Shown here in pieces: positions 36,100 to 45,415 of a DNA stretch of 64,000 nucleotides (the stretch's first letter is position 1; the number at the start of each line of letters is the position of its first letter). The DNA comes from Sporosarcina highlanderae. Its GTDB lineage: Bacteria > Bacillota > Bacilli > Bacillales_A > Planococcaceae. The stretch covers positions 310,001 through 374,000 of the forward strand of contig NZ_JAROCC010000001.1 of assembly GCF_030433715.1 (NCBI RefSeq), given 5' to 3'. The notes under the pieces are model-generated. The model was not told where the DNA came from, ran no database searches, and saw nothing but the letters and a program-made list of their open reading frames with translations. The position numbers and the translations under genes were made by a program.

Positions 36100-37371
36100 T
36101 CAGCTATTCAAACTTCTCCAAAAGAATTCAATCGTCTTTTCCCATGAATCCCTGCTTGACTGGGCGATATCATATTTATTACCGCCCGTGAATGGACTTG
36201 CGGATACAGGAATGAAAGGAATCCCAACCTCATGCCCGGCACCTTCGTATACGAGATGATTGTACTCATTCTTAAAATTGTACTGCCGAAGCCTTTCCAT
36301 TGCCCTTTCATTCAACCGAACAGAATCGAAACAAGCATCGTCCGTTCCGGATATCAACACTATCGATCCATTGATTTTTTCAACGGGAATGGTGGCCTGT
36401 TCCGTTATTTCGGGATCGGAAGTTAGATAGTCGTACCAGACGCGAAGTGGATTCTCCCCCGCTTGCCTCATGGCTTGGCACTTGTTCGAAACTTCAACAG
36501 AATTGTCCGGTCGTGCATATGGAACCGCTTTGCCCTGATAAGTCCATGCCGGGGGCAACTCCTTTTGCTCCGTCCATGGTACAATTCCGCAACACACGAC
36601 AGGTGAGCCACTTAACGAAACAACGGCTTTGATGTCTTCAAAATAGGTTGCTGCCAACAAGGCAAGTTCCCCGCCTTTAGACGTACCATGCATCCCTAAC
36701 CACCCCTTGGCAACTTCCGGTCTGTTCTTTAGCCAATGAATTGCCCCTTCTATATACTCAAGTGGTATTTCAACAAGTTGCTTAGGTAGAGGCTCTTGTC
36801 CCCAATATCCCAAAGCAAGTACATTAAATCCGTGGGAGGCTAATAAAGCGGCGGGAAATTCATAAATCCCACCTTCCGATCCTCCGACGACGATGATTGT
36901 AGGTCTCACAGAAGAATCGCTTGCATGAAAAAATGTTCCTACCACCCCTTTTTCGTTTACTGGGGTTCTAATCACGTCATCATCAATCCACTTGCGTGTG
37001 ATGTTTTTCGTGTCAATCACCTTTCCATCACTTTCGAGCAAGATGGTCAGTGATTGAGGCTGCAGTTTTTCAAACGTTTCTTCGGAGTTTTCTTCAGTAC
37101 GTTTTACCTGTAAAGACCAAAACAGTCCCATTCCATCGACGCCTTTATATGTACCTTCAATTGGAGAAACTTGTTGTAAATCAACGACGCCTTCAGCATC
37201 CGCCATATACGTCCCATGTGATTCCATAAAATAGATTGTGCTTCCCCAATATGACTTTCGCTGAAATCTCACAGTCACCTTCTGTCCATTACTTAGCCCA
37301 GTCACCCGTATATCAACCGGCCGATCTATCAACGGTGACTCCATATGAATCTGTAATTGTGCCTCTCTCAT
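36100..37371 (-). CDS. Acyl-CoA thioester hydrolase/BAAT-family protein
   Basis: About 423 aa. The N-terminal beta-sandwich (SPLIDRPVDIRVTGLSNGQKV) and C-terminal alpha/beta-hydrolase match bacterial acyl-CoA thioester hydrolases. The nucleophile elbow is GMHGTSKGGELAL (Ser), with Asp in ISGTDDACFDS and His in EGAGHEVG. The family hydrolyses or transfers acyl groups from CoA; some members act on xenobiotics. ATG at 37371 lies just past the GrpB stop, with GGGAAGGGA upstream, so it may be coupled to that gene. Confidence 0.78.
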   Translation of the reverse strand: MREAQLQIHMESPLIDRPVDIRVTGLSNGQKVTVRFQRKSYWGSTIYFMESHGTYMADAEGVVDLQQVSPIEGTYKGVDGMGLFWSLQVKRTEENSEETFEKLQPQSLTILLESDGKVIDTKNITRKWIDDDVIRTPVNEKGVVGTFFHASDSSVRPTIIVVGGSEGGIYEFPAALLASHGFNVLALGYWGQEPLPKQLVEIPLEYIEGAIHWLKNRPEVAKGWLGMHGTSKGGELALLAATYFEDIKAVVSLSGSPVVCCGIVPWTEQKELPPAWTYQGKAVPYARPDNSVEVSNKCQAMRQAGENPLRVWYDYLTSDPEITEQATIPVEKINGSIVLISGTDDACFDSVRLNERAMERLRQYNFKNEYNHLVYEGAGHEVGIPFIPVSASPFTGGNKYDIAQSSRDSWEKTIEFFWRSLNS

Positions 37372-37378
37372 CAACGCT

Positions 37379-37906
37379 TCATCCCTTCCCCATCGTTTTC
37401 CGATACCAGACGATTGCTTCCCGTTCAATCTGTGATGCAAGTTGGTCTTTCCCTTTTATGTACGATTCAATATCATAAGGAAACTGTTGCGCTAACTTCT
37501 CTTTCAAACTCCCATATCCCTTCGCCTGCTTGGGATGTGCTCGCAGGAAGTCGCGAAATGCAAGATGGCGATCGATTTCCGAAGAGCCATTCTCGTAAAT
37601 ATGGAGATGATGCGATCGCTCATCTCCACCTTTTTGAAAATAACGGCGCCCCAAGATTCCATTTTCACCCTTTGCTACGTACCCAATTCCCGCCATTTTT
37701 CCGTTGTACTGATCAACTTGTGAAATATCTTTCACAACAGGCAAGATGTCGATAATCGGTTTTGCAGACAACCCTTGAACAGACGTGCTTCCAATATGAT
37801 GGATTTCAATTATTTCCGTACCAAATATCTCCTGCAAATTAGCCGCTTCCTTTTCGAATTCAAGCTTCCATCTATTGGAAAACGGTATTACTTCCACTCT
37901 TCGCAT
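37379..37906 (-). CDS. GrpB/UPF0157 family protein, copy A
   Basis: 175 aa. The signature EIHHIGSTSVQGLSAKPIIDI, the RRYFQKG segment and the C-terminal YIKGKDQLASQIEREAIVWY are typical of the GrpB family, a nucleotidyltransferase-fold group of mostly unknown substrate. It is copy A of a duplicated gene (partner at 44751-45263). It sits downstream of a DinB-family gene and its terminator. Confidence 0.85.
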   Translation of the reverse strand: MRRVEVIPFSNRWKLEFEKEAANLQEIFGTEIIEIHHIGSTSVQGLSAKPIIDILPVVKDISQVDQYNGKMAGIGYVAKGENGILGRRYFQKGGDERSHHLHIYENGSSEIDRHLAFRDFLRAHPKQAKGYGSLKEKLAQQFPYDIESYIKGKDQLASQIEREAIVWYRKTMGKG

Positions 37907-37920
37907 AGCGCACCCCCAAA

Positions 37921-37958
37921 GAAAAAGAGCTAACAGAATGCATACTTGTTAGCCTCTT
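37921..37958 (-). terminator. Intrinsic terminator of DinB copy A
   Basis: On the minus strand GAGGCTAACA...TGTTAGCTCTTTTTC forms a stem with a T tail. The same element, diverged, occurs twice in the B copy (45280-45312 and 46448-46480). Confidence 0.75.
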
Positions 37959-37971
37959 AATTGTTCCGTAG

Positions 37972-38505
37972 TTATTTTTCCGAAGCACACATCAACTTCT
38001 TAATCACCCGAATTTGCCCACGGTGATTCAATTCATCCTCAAATACATGAAACCATTTGAAATAATTATTCATTGGCTGCCCACCCCAATATGGAGCCTG
38101 TTCGAATAACCAGGAATCAGGCAATTCCCCAAATGTGTCGATCGTCTTTTTCCTCGTTTGTTCCAACTCTTCAAGGTAATATTCAATAGGTTTCCCCTTA
38201 ATCTGTTCCCGTGCTGCATCGCCAAGTTCCAGTGCCGGATTTAGCATCTGGATATCCTCTTCTGTGAAATCACGATTTTCAAATGTTTCAATTTGATATG
38301 CTTTTTCAATTGATACCAAATGAGAGAGCAGCATGCCGATAGAGTTTGCATCGTCATTAATAAGGAAATCCAATTGATCCACAGTTAAATCCCTTACTTC
38401 CGCTAATGTTGTCGCCCTTGTATACGCCATCATGGATGCCAATTTGCTAAACTCCAAGCTTAAGCCCTCTTTTTGGTCGATTAAAAATAATCCTTGATTT
38501 CCCAT
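37972..38505 (-). CDS. DinB/DUF664-family protein, copy A
   Basis: 177 aa, a four-helix DinB-like protein. Conserved positions include MLLSHLVSIEKAYQ, FEQAPYWGG and FHVFEDELNHRGQIRVIKK, where His residues would bind a divalent metal. Family members include thiol-dependent transferases and stress proteins. The specific role is unknown. Its start codon lies about 170 nt from that of the divergent methyltransferase. It is paralogous to 46497-47039. Confidence 0.82.
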   Translation of the reverse strand: MGNQGLFLIDQKEGLSLEFSKLASMMAYTRATTLAEVRDLTVDQLDFLINDDANSIGMLLSHLVSIEKAYQIETFENRDFTEEDIQMLNPALELGDAAREQIKGKPIEYYLEELEQTRKKTIDTFGELPDSWLFEQAPYWGGQPMNNYFKWFHVFEDELNHRGQIRVIKKLMCASEK

Positions 38506-38678
38506 TATGATTACCTCCTATGTTTAAATCCATCAGCCACTTTACGAATCTTATATGTATTCACGATTTCTCCCCCGTTATATTTATGAATTCTCCATAC
38601 GAAAGGCAAACTCCTTCATTTGAAATGAAGGAAAAGAAGATTCAAATGTCGAATGTATATTCCCATGGAGGGATGAAG

Positions 38679-39428
38679 ATGGGAAATGAATCATTATTAT
38701 TGAATAAAAAAAGTTGGGATGAGGTGGCGCCGCGCTTTTTCGGGAGGAATCCGCTGCCTGAGTATGGGCCACTTGCGCCGCGGGAAGAAGAATTGAATTT
38801 ACTTGGCGATGTGTCTGGCATGAAAGTATTGGATATCGGATGCGGTAGTGGCCATTCTTTGCAGTATATGGATTCCCGGGGTGCTACGGAATTATGGGGA
38901 ATAGACCTTTCAAAGAGACAGATTGAAACGGCAAAGGAATTGCTGAAGGACAGTACAGCATCCGTACATTTATTCGAATCGCCAATGGAGGAAAACCCCG
39001 GTTTGCCTCTTTCATATTTTGATATCGTCTATTCTATCTATGCGTTAGGATGGACAACGGATTTGCGTCAAACGCTCAACAATGTACAGGACTATTTAAA
39101 ACCCGGCGGCATTTTCGTTTTCAGCTGGGAGCATCCATTACATAGCCGGGCAAGCTGGGATGGTGAAGAACTTCATTTCAATAAATCCTATCATGAAGAA
39201 GGTGCTTATGAGCATGAAGCTTGGCATGCACCTGCAATCATGCAGCAGTATAAAGTGAGTACATATATCAATACATTGATCGAATGTGGATTTGTAATCG
39301 AGAAGATCATCGAGAATGTCTCGTTGACGGAGGAGGATCGAGAAAGGCATGCAAACCGGTGGTATTCGTTTGAGAAGGCGAAGATGATGCCGACTACTTT
39401 AATTATCAAGTGTGTAAAGAAGGGGTAA
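38679..39428 (+). CDS. SAM-dependent class I methyltransferase, copy A
   Basis: 249 aa. Motif I is VLDIGCGSGHSLQYM, followed by the acidic GIDLSKRQIETA loop, YFDIVYSIYALGWTTD (motif IV region) and LKPGGIFVFSWEHPLHS (post motif). The ATG at 38679 is chosen because GGAGGG lies 6 nt upstream; the open frame continues 5' without a site. The substrate is unknown. A truncated paralogue lies at 49996-50534. It forms a divergent pair with the DinB-family gene. Confidence 0.83.
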   Translation: MGNESLLLNKKSWDEVAPRFFGRNPLPEYGPLAPREEELNLLGDVSGMKVLDIGCGSGHSLQYMDSRGATELWGIDLSKRQIETAKELLKDSTASVHLFESPMEENPGLPLSYFDIVYSIYALGWTTDLRQTLNNVQDYLKPGGIFVFSWEHPLHSRASWDGEELHFNKSYHEEGAYEHEAWHAPAIMQQYKVSTYINTLIECGFVIEKIIENVSLTEEDRERHANRWYSFEKAKMMPTTLIIKCVKKG

Positions 39429-39454
39429 TTGAACACCCTTTTTTTATATACCCA

Positions 39455-41049
39455 ACTCAACTTTCGGACATGAAAAATAAGCCTCATCCGTTGGTATGAT
39501 TGCGTTCATACGAATTCAACCATCATGAAGCATTGGGTAGAAGCAAGCTTTTCTTCAGATATTCTGGTAATTTGTTGAAAAACCTATCGATAAATGGTGC
39601 AATCTGCTCATCAGTTAAAATAGCTTCTTCCGCAAGCATTGTTCCCAGTATTTCCATAAACATCAAGAGCGCTTCTGCAAATCGAATATCCTCAAATTCA
39701 TCACAACACACATAAAACAGGTTTCCGATGGTCTGGCCGTCTCCCTCCTCCCGGGAACTCAAGGCCAACATCATATAACGCAGGAAAACAATCGTTGTGT
39801 GAGCCGTCATGGCATCATAGCTGCGGCATTGAAATTCTTTGGCCAATTTCAAGTGAAACTTGGTCACCTTGAAAAACATTCAATTGCCCAACGTTTTCCG
39901 TAAATGCGGATCGCGTCTTCTTCTGAATGGTCTAGATTCGTTGTTAACAGGGCTAACCAATTTTTCGAACGGTTTCTATCCTGGACAAAAATGATTCGTG
40001 CTAAGACCTCTTTCCCATTTTCATCGGGGCATAGACCGATGACAACGGAAGCAAGGATTTTCGCTCTGCCACGCTTTTTCCGAAGCTTTTTATAAAGCTG
40101 GTTCAATGTGTATTTTTCACCTTCGTAGGTATAGTGTACTTTTGGTGCGCGCTTGATCATACACACCACATGGAGTGGATAGTTTGTCACCACACGTTTA
40201 ATAATGGCTGGGCGAACCAACTATCAAAAAGCAAGGTTTTTACACCCAACCTACCTACTTGTATCGTATCCAGCAAGGTGAACATTGTCTCCGTTCCCTT
40301 CTCCATGGCTTCCTTTCTACGACGATAGCCAACTGTGTGCTTATCGATAAAGGGATTGATGTCCTGGATACGATTTCCCGCCTTCTTGGAGCTTAGAAGG
40401 GAAAAGGCTAGAGGTAAAAAAGTAGAGCCATCAGACCAACCAAGTGTAAGCATACGGAAACCTTTGATGTATTTTCCGGTGGCATGATCAAATACTTTCG
40501 TTAGCAGCTCGACGGATTTACTGCGGTTACGATCATAGGTGGAATCATCCAGAATCAGCACACGTTCCCGATCATCCGAAGTGAGGGGTTTCAGGATTGT
40601 CTCAATCAGGTGGGAACTGACAAGGTATAGGAATTTCCGCCAGTTATAGGTCGTGCGTTTCAGCAATTCGTAAACCGCATCCTTCTCGGGAGCATCTGAA
40701 ACACGCCCAGTTTCCAATGTCCGATACAGGTTCTTTCCTTGGAGGACTAAGGAAAAGACAAACTGGATAAGAAAAAGTGCGGAAAACCCTCTTTCCTTTC
40801 GTATATTGGATAGGTGTAAAAAGTACCGGTCTTCGCCTGCTTGAAAAAATGAGTCACACGTGATTCTAGTTGGTCATGTTGAATAGAATCTGGTAAAATG
40901 GAAGCCATAGAAAACATCCTCTCTTTGGTTGATGTGGTGCCTTGATTTTACCAAAGAAATGATGTTTTCTATATTTTTTTGACTAAAACAATTACAAAAC
41001 ATTGATGTAGTGCATTTTTAATAGATGCTTTCAACACCGAAAGTTGAGT
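39455..41049. mobile_element. IS4-family insertion sequence, about 1.6 kb, inactivated
   Basis: Terminal inverted repeats ACTCAACTTTCGG (39455-39467) and its complement (41037-41049) bound a single transposase gene on the minus strand. The transposase carries three frameshifts. No clear target-site duplication was seen next to the repeats. The left end abuts the 3' side of methyltransferase A. Confidence 0.82.
39523..40908 (-). pseudogene. IS4-family DDE transposase with three frameshifts
   Basis: The reading starts at ATG 40908 (MASILPDSIQHDQLESRV). Frame breaks near 40835, 40205 and 39885 split it. Joined across the breaks, the protein has the first catalytic Asp in LILDDSTYDRNRS, the second in LLFDSWFAQP, and the IS4 signature Y(2)R(3)E(6)K in YGKRWAIECFFKVTK. 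Everything needed is present except continuous frame, so inactivation was by small indels rather than deletion. Confidence 0.85.
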
Positions 41050-41127
41050 GTTTAACATTCCGTGCATCAAGGCAACCGAGTAGATCGATTTACTTTTTTC
41101 AAAAATATACTACAGAATGATACCAGC

Positions 41128-41529
41128 TCAAATACAAAAAGTTGTCTTGAAAATCAAACCAAGATGATGACTTTGCCCGAAATTCAAACCATAAAAGTAA
41201 ATCATTGGCGCATGCAAAACTCCCCAAACTACACCACCATAGATGAGTCCCTTTTTGTCGTATAATGTTACTAAATTCGGGTACAAGAATCCACGCCAGC
41301 CCACTTCTTCCCCTATAAAAATCAGAATATTTAACAGCGGTAAAAGTGCAGCTATAAGGATTTTCATCAACAGTGAAGAGTCCTCATTATATGTAACTGT
41401 ATTTTGAATTACGGCATTTGCTTGATCCATCGAAAACAAGGAGGGATTAAGTGGATATGAAATGCCATACACAATGACCATAAACAGGAAGCTGAATAAA
41501 GGATCCAATAATAGAAACCCTTTTTTCAC
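41128..41529 (-). pseudogene. C-terminal half of a split CPBP (CAAX) intramembrane protease gene
   Basis: The translation from 41529 includes the CPBP motif 1 EEVGWRGF and motif 2 region GVVWGVLHAP, with hydrophobic helices around. It starts abruptly at a KKGFLLLDPLFSF helix and lacks the N-terminal helices, which are found in the same orientation at 44418-44684. It also ends early (LIFKTTFCI) without the last helix. It is a fragment of one gene interrupted by the 41530-44460 segment. Confidence 0.68.
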
Positions 41530-41898
41530 TAGGCTTTTATAAAGAATTCTTTACTTTAGGTGTATTCTTACGTGATTTTTGTTCAAAATTAATCGGGGGT
41601 CAATAATCATTCACAAAATATCCTAGTGTTTGGACTTGTTTATGTTTTTACATTGTACAAACTATGTAAGAGCGAACGCACCGTATTAAACCAGGCTCAT
41701 CTATTTATACTATAGAATATGGTGAGTTTCATCTTTACTTAGTTTATCAAATTCATGAGCAAATCCAATTTTGGAGTAGATTGTGGCGCAGCTTTAATCA
41801 GTAAATAGCTCCCATTTATTTGTACAGTTTGCGCCTCTCATGCGCTTATACTAAACAACGAAAGCACTTATACAAGCTGAACTGTTTGAAGTTAGCCT

Positions 41899-42750
41899 TT
41901 ATTTAATGGGTATACGCATAGAATTGTGCATTAATCTAACTGGAATCGGAATATCTGGTTTTTCTGTTGGTTCCCCTAATAATATAAATCTAATACTTTC
42001 TTTTGCTTTATGATTTTCTAAATTCACCGGGAATACCGCTTTTGAATTGGCCGGTACTAGGATTTGTTCCAATTTTTCCACATTGTAATCTGAAAATAAA
42101 TATAAATGCCCTTTCAATTCGAATTCCAGATAATTATTAATCAGTAAATAATATTTTTTTTCCTCAATAGAACTAACTTCAGTTGACAACTCCTGATCTT
42201 CGTATAAAAATAAAGAAATCATATCACCTTCATAAGATTCTTCAATTTTTGTAACGGGTTTAAAACTATCATCAAATTTATCTAAATTATTATTATTATT
42301 ATTACTATTATTTTGTACATCTAATAAGAAATAATTTTGTGTAAATATCTTTTGTGATTGTACCTTTTCTAATTCATCGAATGTTTTATTATCAATATAC
42401 TTTTCACTATATATATACACAATGTGCTTCCCTTTTGGCAATCCTGATAAAGTAAAATCTACTTTTACCTCGCCTTGTTTTGGCACTGTAAATATATGAT
42501 ACTTGGTTTTTTCACCATTAATCTCCATTATAAGTGGTGAAATATCTTCCTCAATTATTGCATACATTATTCTTTTTTCTTCTTTTTGCACATTATTGGT
42601 TAATATATATGTAGCTTGCAGCTGTCCCTCTTTATTTGTTTCAAAAGCTAATTGATCACGATCGATTTCAAACTTTTTGTCTATATTCACTTCAACTCTT
42701 CGTTCCTCAACTGTTCTTTCTACAGTAGTTATATTTGGTTCTTTATTCAT
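41899..42750 (-). CDS. Membrane-anchored hypothetical protein, N-terminal anchor out of frame
   Basis: 283 aa from ATG 42750, beta-rich and hydrophilic, with an Asn run encoded by an AAT repeat (42287-42312). No family is recognised. Upstream, in the same frame, a transmembrane stretch (CFFIVAISLIITLYTVF) is open but lacks a start. A GTG at 42854 with AAGGAAG is out of frame by one base, and the two frames meet in a run of 9 A and a run of 7 A (plus strand, 42804-42820). Either a slip in that run disabled the gene or it switches. Adding one base would give a signal-anchored extracytoplasmic protein. Confidence 0.55.
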   Translation of the reverse strand: MNKEPNITTVERTVEERRVEVNIDKKFEIDRDQLAFETNKEGQLQATYILTNNVQKEEKRIMYAIIEEDISPLIMEINGEKTKYHIFTVPKQGEVKVDFTLSGLPKGKHIVYIYSEKYIDNKTFDELEKVQSQKIFTQNYFLLDVQNNSNNNNNNLDKFDDSFKPVTKIEESYEGDMISLFLYEDQELSTEVSSIEEKKYYLLINNYLEFELKGHLYLFSDYNVEKLEQILVPANSKAVFPVNLENHKAKESIRFILLGEPTEKPDIPIPVRLMHNSMRIPIK

Positions 42751-42930
42751 AGAATCCCTCTTAATTTCTTTCTCTTGAAAGACCGTATATAGAGTTATGA
42801 TTAGAGATATAGCTACTATAAAAAAACAAAAAAAAATATTTTTTTATTTTTCACTTGAATTCTTCCTTTCTTATATTAAATATTTTAAATATAAAAAACC
42901 ATAAAGAACAACTCATTATGGTTAATAAAA

Positions 42931-43489
42931 CTATTTCACTACAAGTTTATCAGTTGTTACTTTAGTCTCGGAGATTAATGGCATATTGATATAATGTATT
43001 CCTTCAGCAAGCATTGTAGTTCCAACAGGTTGACTTGGAGATTTAGTTGCAGCTACAACCATTCCCTTTGAATTAGCTTTGGATTCAGAAGCCATATCTA
43101 CTATAGTTAATCCCGTAGAACCCTTTGGTTGTTTATATAAAGTGCCGACAACTTGAAACAATACAACGGTTGTTTCAGCGTTAGTAGCACTTATTGCATA
43201 GTAACCTGAACCGTCTTGCATTACATACGACGAACCACTTCCCCCAACCAAATATGTTTCACCTTTGAGTGCTAATTTCATCAGGGTTTTTTAGTTGAAA
43301 TTCTACTTTTGAAGGCGGTAAGTTTTCTAAATCAGGATTTTTCGGATCAATTCTGTCAGCAGTCCAATACCAATCTGGTAAATTTTCATGAACTTTTTTA
43401 ACTTTTTCCGATTCCTCCGCAAAAACTGTTGAAAATGATGTGGTAGTAGCAAGTATTACAGATGCTGCTAAAATTTTTAGTGACTTCAT
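42931..43489 (-). pseudogene. Secreted hypothetical protein broken by one frameshift
   Basis: The N-terminal part (from ATG 43489) has a clear Sec signal peptide (LKILAASVILATTTSFSTVFA) and then ENLPDWYWTADRIDPKNPDL. Its frame ends just after KNPDE. The second part resumes in another frame at KLALKGETYLVGGSGSSYVM and continues to a stop at 42931, giving a total of about 185 aa if joined. The switch occurs around a six-A run near 43285. It is one ancestral gene with a homopolymer slip. Function unknown. A good ribosome site (AGGAGG) precedes the start. Confidence 0.62.
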
Positions 43490-43531
43490 TTTTTTCCTCC
43501 TTTTAAATTTACTACCAATATTTGCGAAATA

Positions 43532-44369
43532 TTACAAATTAATAATAACATATAAACAAAATAAAAGATACTGATTTTTTACCCAATTGAAATATTTTGT
43601 CGGTTTTATCGGAAAAACTATTACCCTCCAGCACTTTCCTCGCTTAGTCGAGCAAGCTCTCTTTCCGCTCACGCAGCACTTTAATACATCTTCTCCATTG
43701 ACGTCCTGTTTGGGGAATTCGGTCATTTCATGCATCATCCGATATAGCATCTTACCGCTCATCGAGGTAATCCTACACTAACCTCTTCTTCAATAAACAA
43801 CATATAAATGCTGTATTCGCTACCATCCTCGGTACATAAGCCACCACGGATCATAGAATTGCGATTCAAATCGTATTTTAGTTTCCATTTACGAGAATCA
43901 AAGAAGTAGAAGCCGTATTCACTTAATCCTGCATATATCTTGTTCGTGTAAAGAGTGAACATCATCTTGTCTTTACTTGAACGTTTGCTTATTATCATAA
44001 GCCAGTACTCTACGGGGAATATAAACGCCCGTTTGTTTCATATCCTGGTATTTTACCGGACTCTTCGTCTCTTCACTACGATTGCTCCGCTTATACTTCT
44101 TCACATAGCCTTTACTTTCAAGCAATTCGATACCTTTATCAGTTGCCTGGCACAATTTTGCAGGCCGAATCCTACCTTTGCTTAGCACCTTACCGCCAAT
44201 CAAACCTTTTTTCTGAAGCTTTGTAAGATAAGGCGCGATATAGCTACTACCGTCGAATATAGCACGTGTTAATTGCCTTTTAGTAAGCCCCCATGTCCTA
44301 TATAGCTCGAATAGGACCCGTTCCTTCGGAAAATTGCTAATGGGTGGCTTCTGCTTTTATATCTATCAT
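43532..44369 (-). pseudogene. Decayed winged-helix protein, possibly replication-relaxation family
   Basis: A start at 44369 (behind AGGAGATAAG) leads after 10 codons to a stop. The frame then shifts to KERVLFELYRTWGLTKRQLT and YLTKLQKKGLIGGKVL, a winged-helix-like segment, and again near 43990 to KDKMMFTLYTNKIYAGLSEY, ending near 43762. A further open stretch runs to 43532. The layout resembles plasmid or ICE replication-relaxation proteins, but this is a weak match by eye. At least two frameshifts make it non-functional. Confidence 0.45.
43631..43679 (+). repeat. 49-bp imperfect direct repeat, left copy
   Basis: It begins GCACTTTCCTCG and ends GCTCACGCAGCAC. It is equal in length and largely identical to 44412-44460 (shared blocks GCACTTTC, AAGCTCTCT and GCTCACGCAGCAC). 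Confidence 0.65.
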
Positions 44370-44411
44370 CACTTATCTCCTCATGGATTTACTCGTTGGT
44401 CGACAATCCAC

Positions 44412-44460
44412 GCACTTTCATCGCACGTTAGAGTAAGCTCTCTCTTTGCTCACGCAGCAC
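44412..44460 (+). repeat. 49-bp imperfect direct repeat, right copy at the CPBP breakpoint
   Basis: Partner of 43631-43679. It lies exactly where homology of the CPBP N-terminal fragment stops, so it may mark an insertion end. Confidence 0.65.
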
Positions 44461-44684
44461 GTTCCGTTTGCTAAGTCCCACTCTGAACACAAACCCAAAC
44501 CTGAACGTCCAAATACAGGTCGCTTCAACACTGCTTTTTGAATAACAAAAGTTGTTAATAACGGAATCAACATAAGAAATGGTGATAACGCATCCATCAC
44601 GAAAAAATACAGTAATGCCGCCAAACCAGAAGTCAGTAAAATAGTCGAAATGATAAAGAAGAATACAGCACGATTATTGTCCAT
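44418..44684 (-). pseudogene. N-terminal part of the split CPBP (CAAX) protease gene
   Basis: ATG 44684 opens MDNNRAVFFFIISTILLTSG and a second helix, followed by KRPVFGRSGLGL, the usual start of a CPBP-family protein. After about residue 68 the translation turns into unrelated sequence from the inserted repeat and stops. The matching C-terminal half lies at 41128-41529. Confidence 0.65.
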
Positions 44685-44750
44685 CGCGATTGCCCCGCCC
44701 TAATTGGCCATAGTTTTCCACACAGTATATTTGTATAAATGTAAAAATGA

Positions 44751-45263
44751 CTATTTCCGATACCAAACAATTGCTTCCCGTTCAATCTCTGATGCAAGCT
44801 GCTCTTTTCCTTTTATGTATGATTCAATATCATACGGAAATCGCATTGATAGCTTTTCTTTCAATTCCCCATATACCCTTGACCTCTCTGGATGCACGCG
44901 AAGAAAGTTACGAAATGCAAGATGACGATCGATTTCCAATGAACCTTCTCCGTAAATATGGACATGATGAGTTCTCTCATTCCCACCTTTTTGGAAATAG
45001 CGGCGTCCACGGATGCCATTCTCTCCCTTCGCTTCATAGCCAATCGTTGCCATACTGTTGTTATAACGACCAACTTGCGAAATATCCTTCACAACAGGCA
45101 TAATGTCGATGATCGGTTTTGCGGACAATCCATGTACGGACGTGCTTCCAATATGGTGGATTTCGAGTATTTCCGCACCAAATATCTCAAGCAATTTAGC
45201 CGCTTCCTTTTCGAAACCAAGCACCCATCCTTCCGAAAATGGCACAACTTCAACTTTTCGCAT
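44751..45263 (-). CDS. GrpB/UPF0157 family protein, copy B
   Basis: 170 aa, intact. It has the same signature as copy A (EIHHIGSTSVHGLSAKPIID, RRYFQKGG, REAIVWYRK) and is collinear over its full length. ATG at 45263 with GGGGGTG upstream is preferred over the longer frame. It lies next to a terminator that belongs to a vanished DinB copy, which shows that the cassette duplicated and then rearranged. Confidence 0.83.
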   Translation of the reverse strand: MRKVEVVPFSEGWVLGFEKEAAKLLEIFGAEILEIHHIGSTSVHGLSAKPIIDIMPVVKDISQVGRYNNSMATIGYEAKGENGIRGRRYFQKGGNERTHHVHIYGEGSLEIDRHLAFRNFLRVHPERSRVYGELKEKLSMRFPYDIESYIKGKEQLASEIEREAIVWYRK

Positions 45264-45279
45264 AGCACACCCCCAAAGA

Positions 45280-45312
45280 AAAAGGGCCAACAGATTGCAT
45301 AATTGTTAGCCC
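45280..45312 (-). terminator. DinB-type terminator, left copy (direct repeat)
   Basis: A 28-nt string running from AAAAGGGCCAACAG to TAATTGTT (45280-45307) is identical to 46448-46475. On the minus strand it forms GGGGCTAACA...TGTTGGCCCTTTTTC. It lies next to a DinB C-terminal remnant. Confidence 0.75.
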
Positions 45313-45328
45313 CTTCATTGTTTCGTCC

Positions 45329-45380
45329 TTAGCTTTCCAAAGTACGTATCAATTTCTTAATCCGTATTTCCCCACAAAGC
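45329..45380 (-). pseudogene. C-terminal scrap of a third DinB-family gene
   Basis: The minus strand reads CGEIRIKKLIRTLES then stop, which aligns with HRGQIRVIKKLMSASKK at the end of the DinB copies. It is followed, as in the intact copies, by the same terminator. Nothing upstream of it is DinB-like; the Rpn-type gene lies there instead. Confidence 0.65.
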
Positions 45381-45415
45381 GTCCGGAAGTAGACACAGCT
45401 CCCAGCACTCTTTTT

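Larger units (their letters stand above)
41530..44460. mobile_element. AT-rich insertion that splits the CPBP gene
   Basis: About 2.9 kb of AT-rich DNA lies between the two CPBP halves. It holds a membrane-anchored protein gene, a frameshifted secreted-protein gene and a decayed winged-helix gene, all on the minus strand. A 49-bp imperfect direct repeat is found at 43631-43679 and at 44412-44460; the second copy sits at the CPBP break. The stretch 41530-41898 holds no gene I can support. Recombinase genes are absent, so the mode of entry is unknown. Confidence 0.5.

Noticed and set aside
41690..41760. Possible C-terminal scrap of a transposition ATPase (reading CATIYSKIGFAHEFDKLSKDE on the minus strand)
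   Set aside because: Too short and no second motif. I could not assign it to a family.
42287..42312. Trinucleotide (AAT/TTA) repeat as a phase-variation switch
   Set aside because: Changes by three bases keep the frame and only alter an Asn run. The nearby A/T homopolymer is the better candidate.
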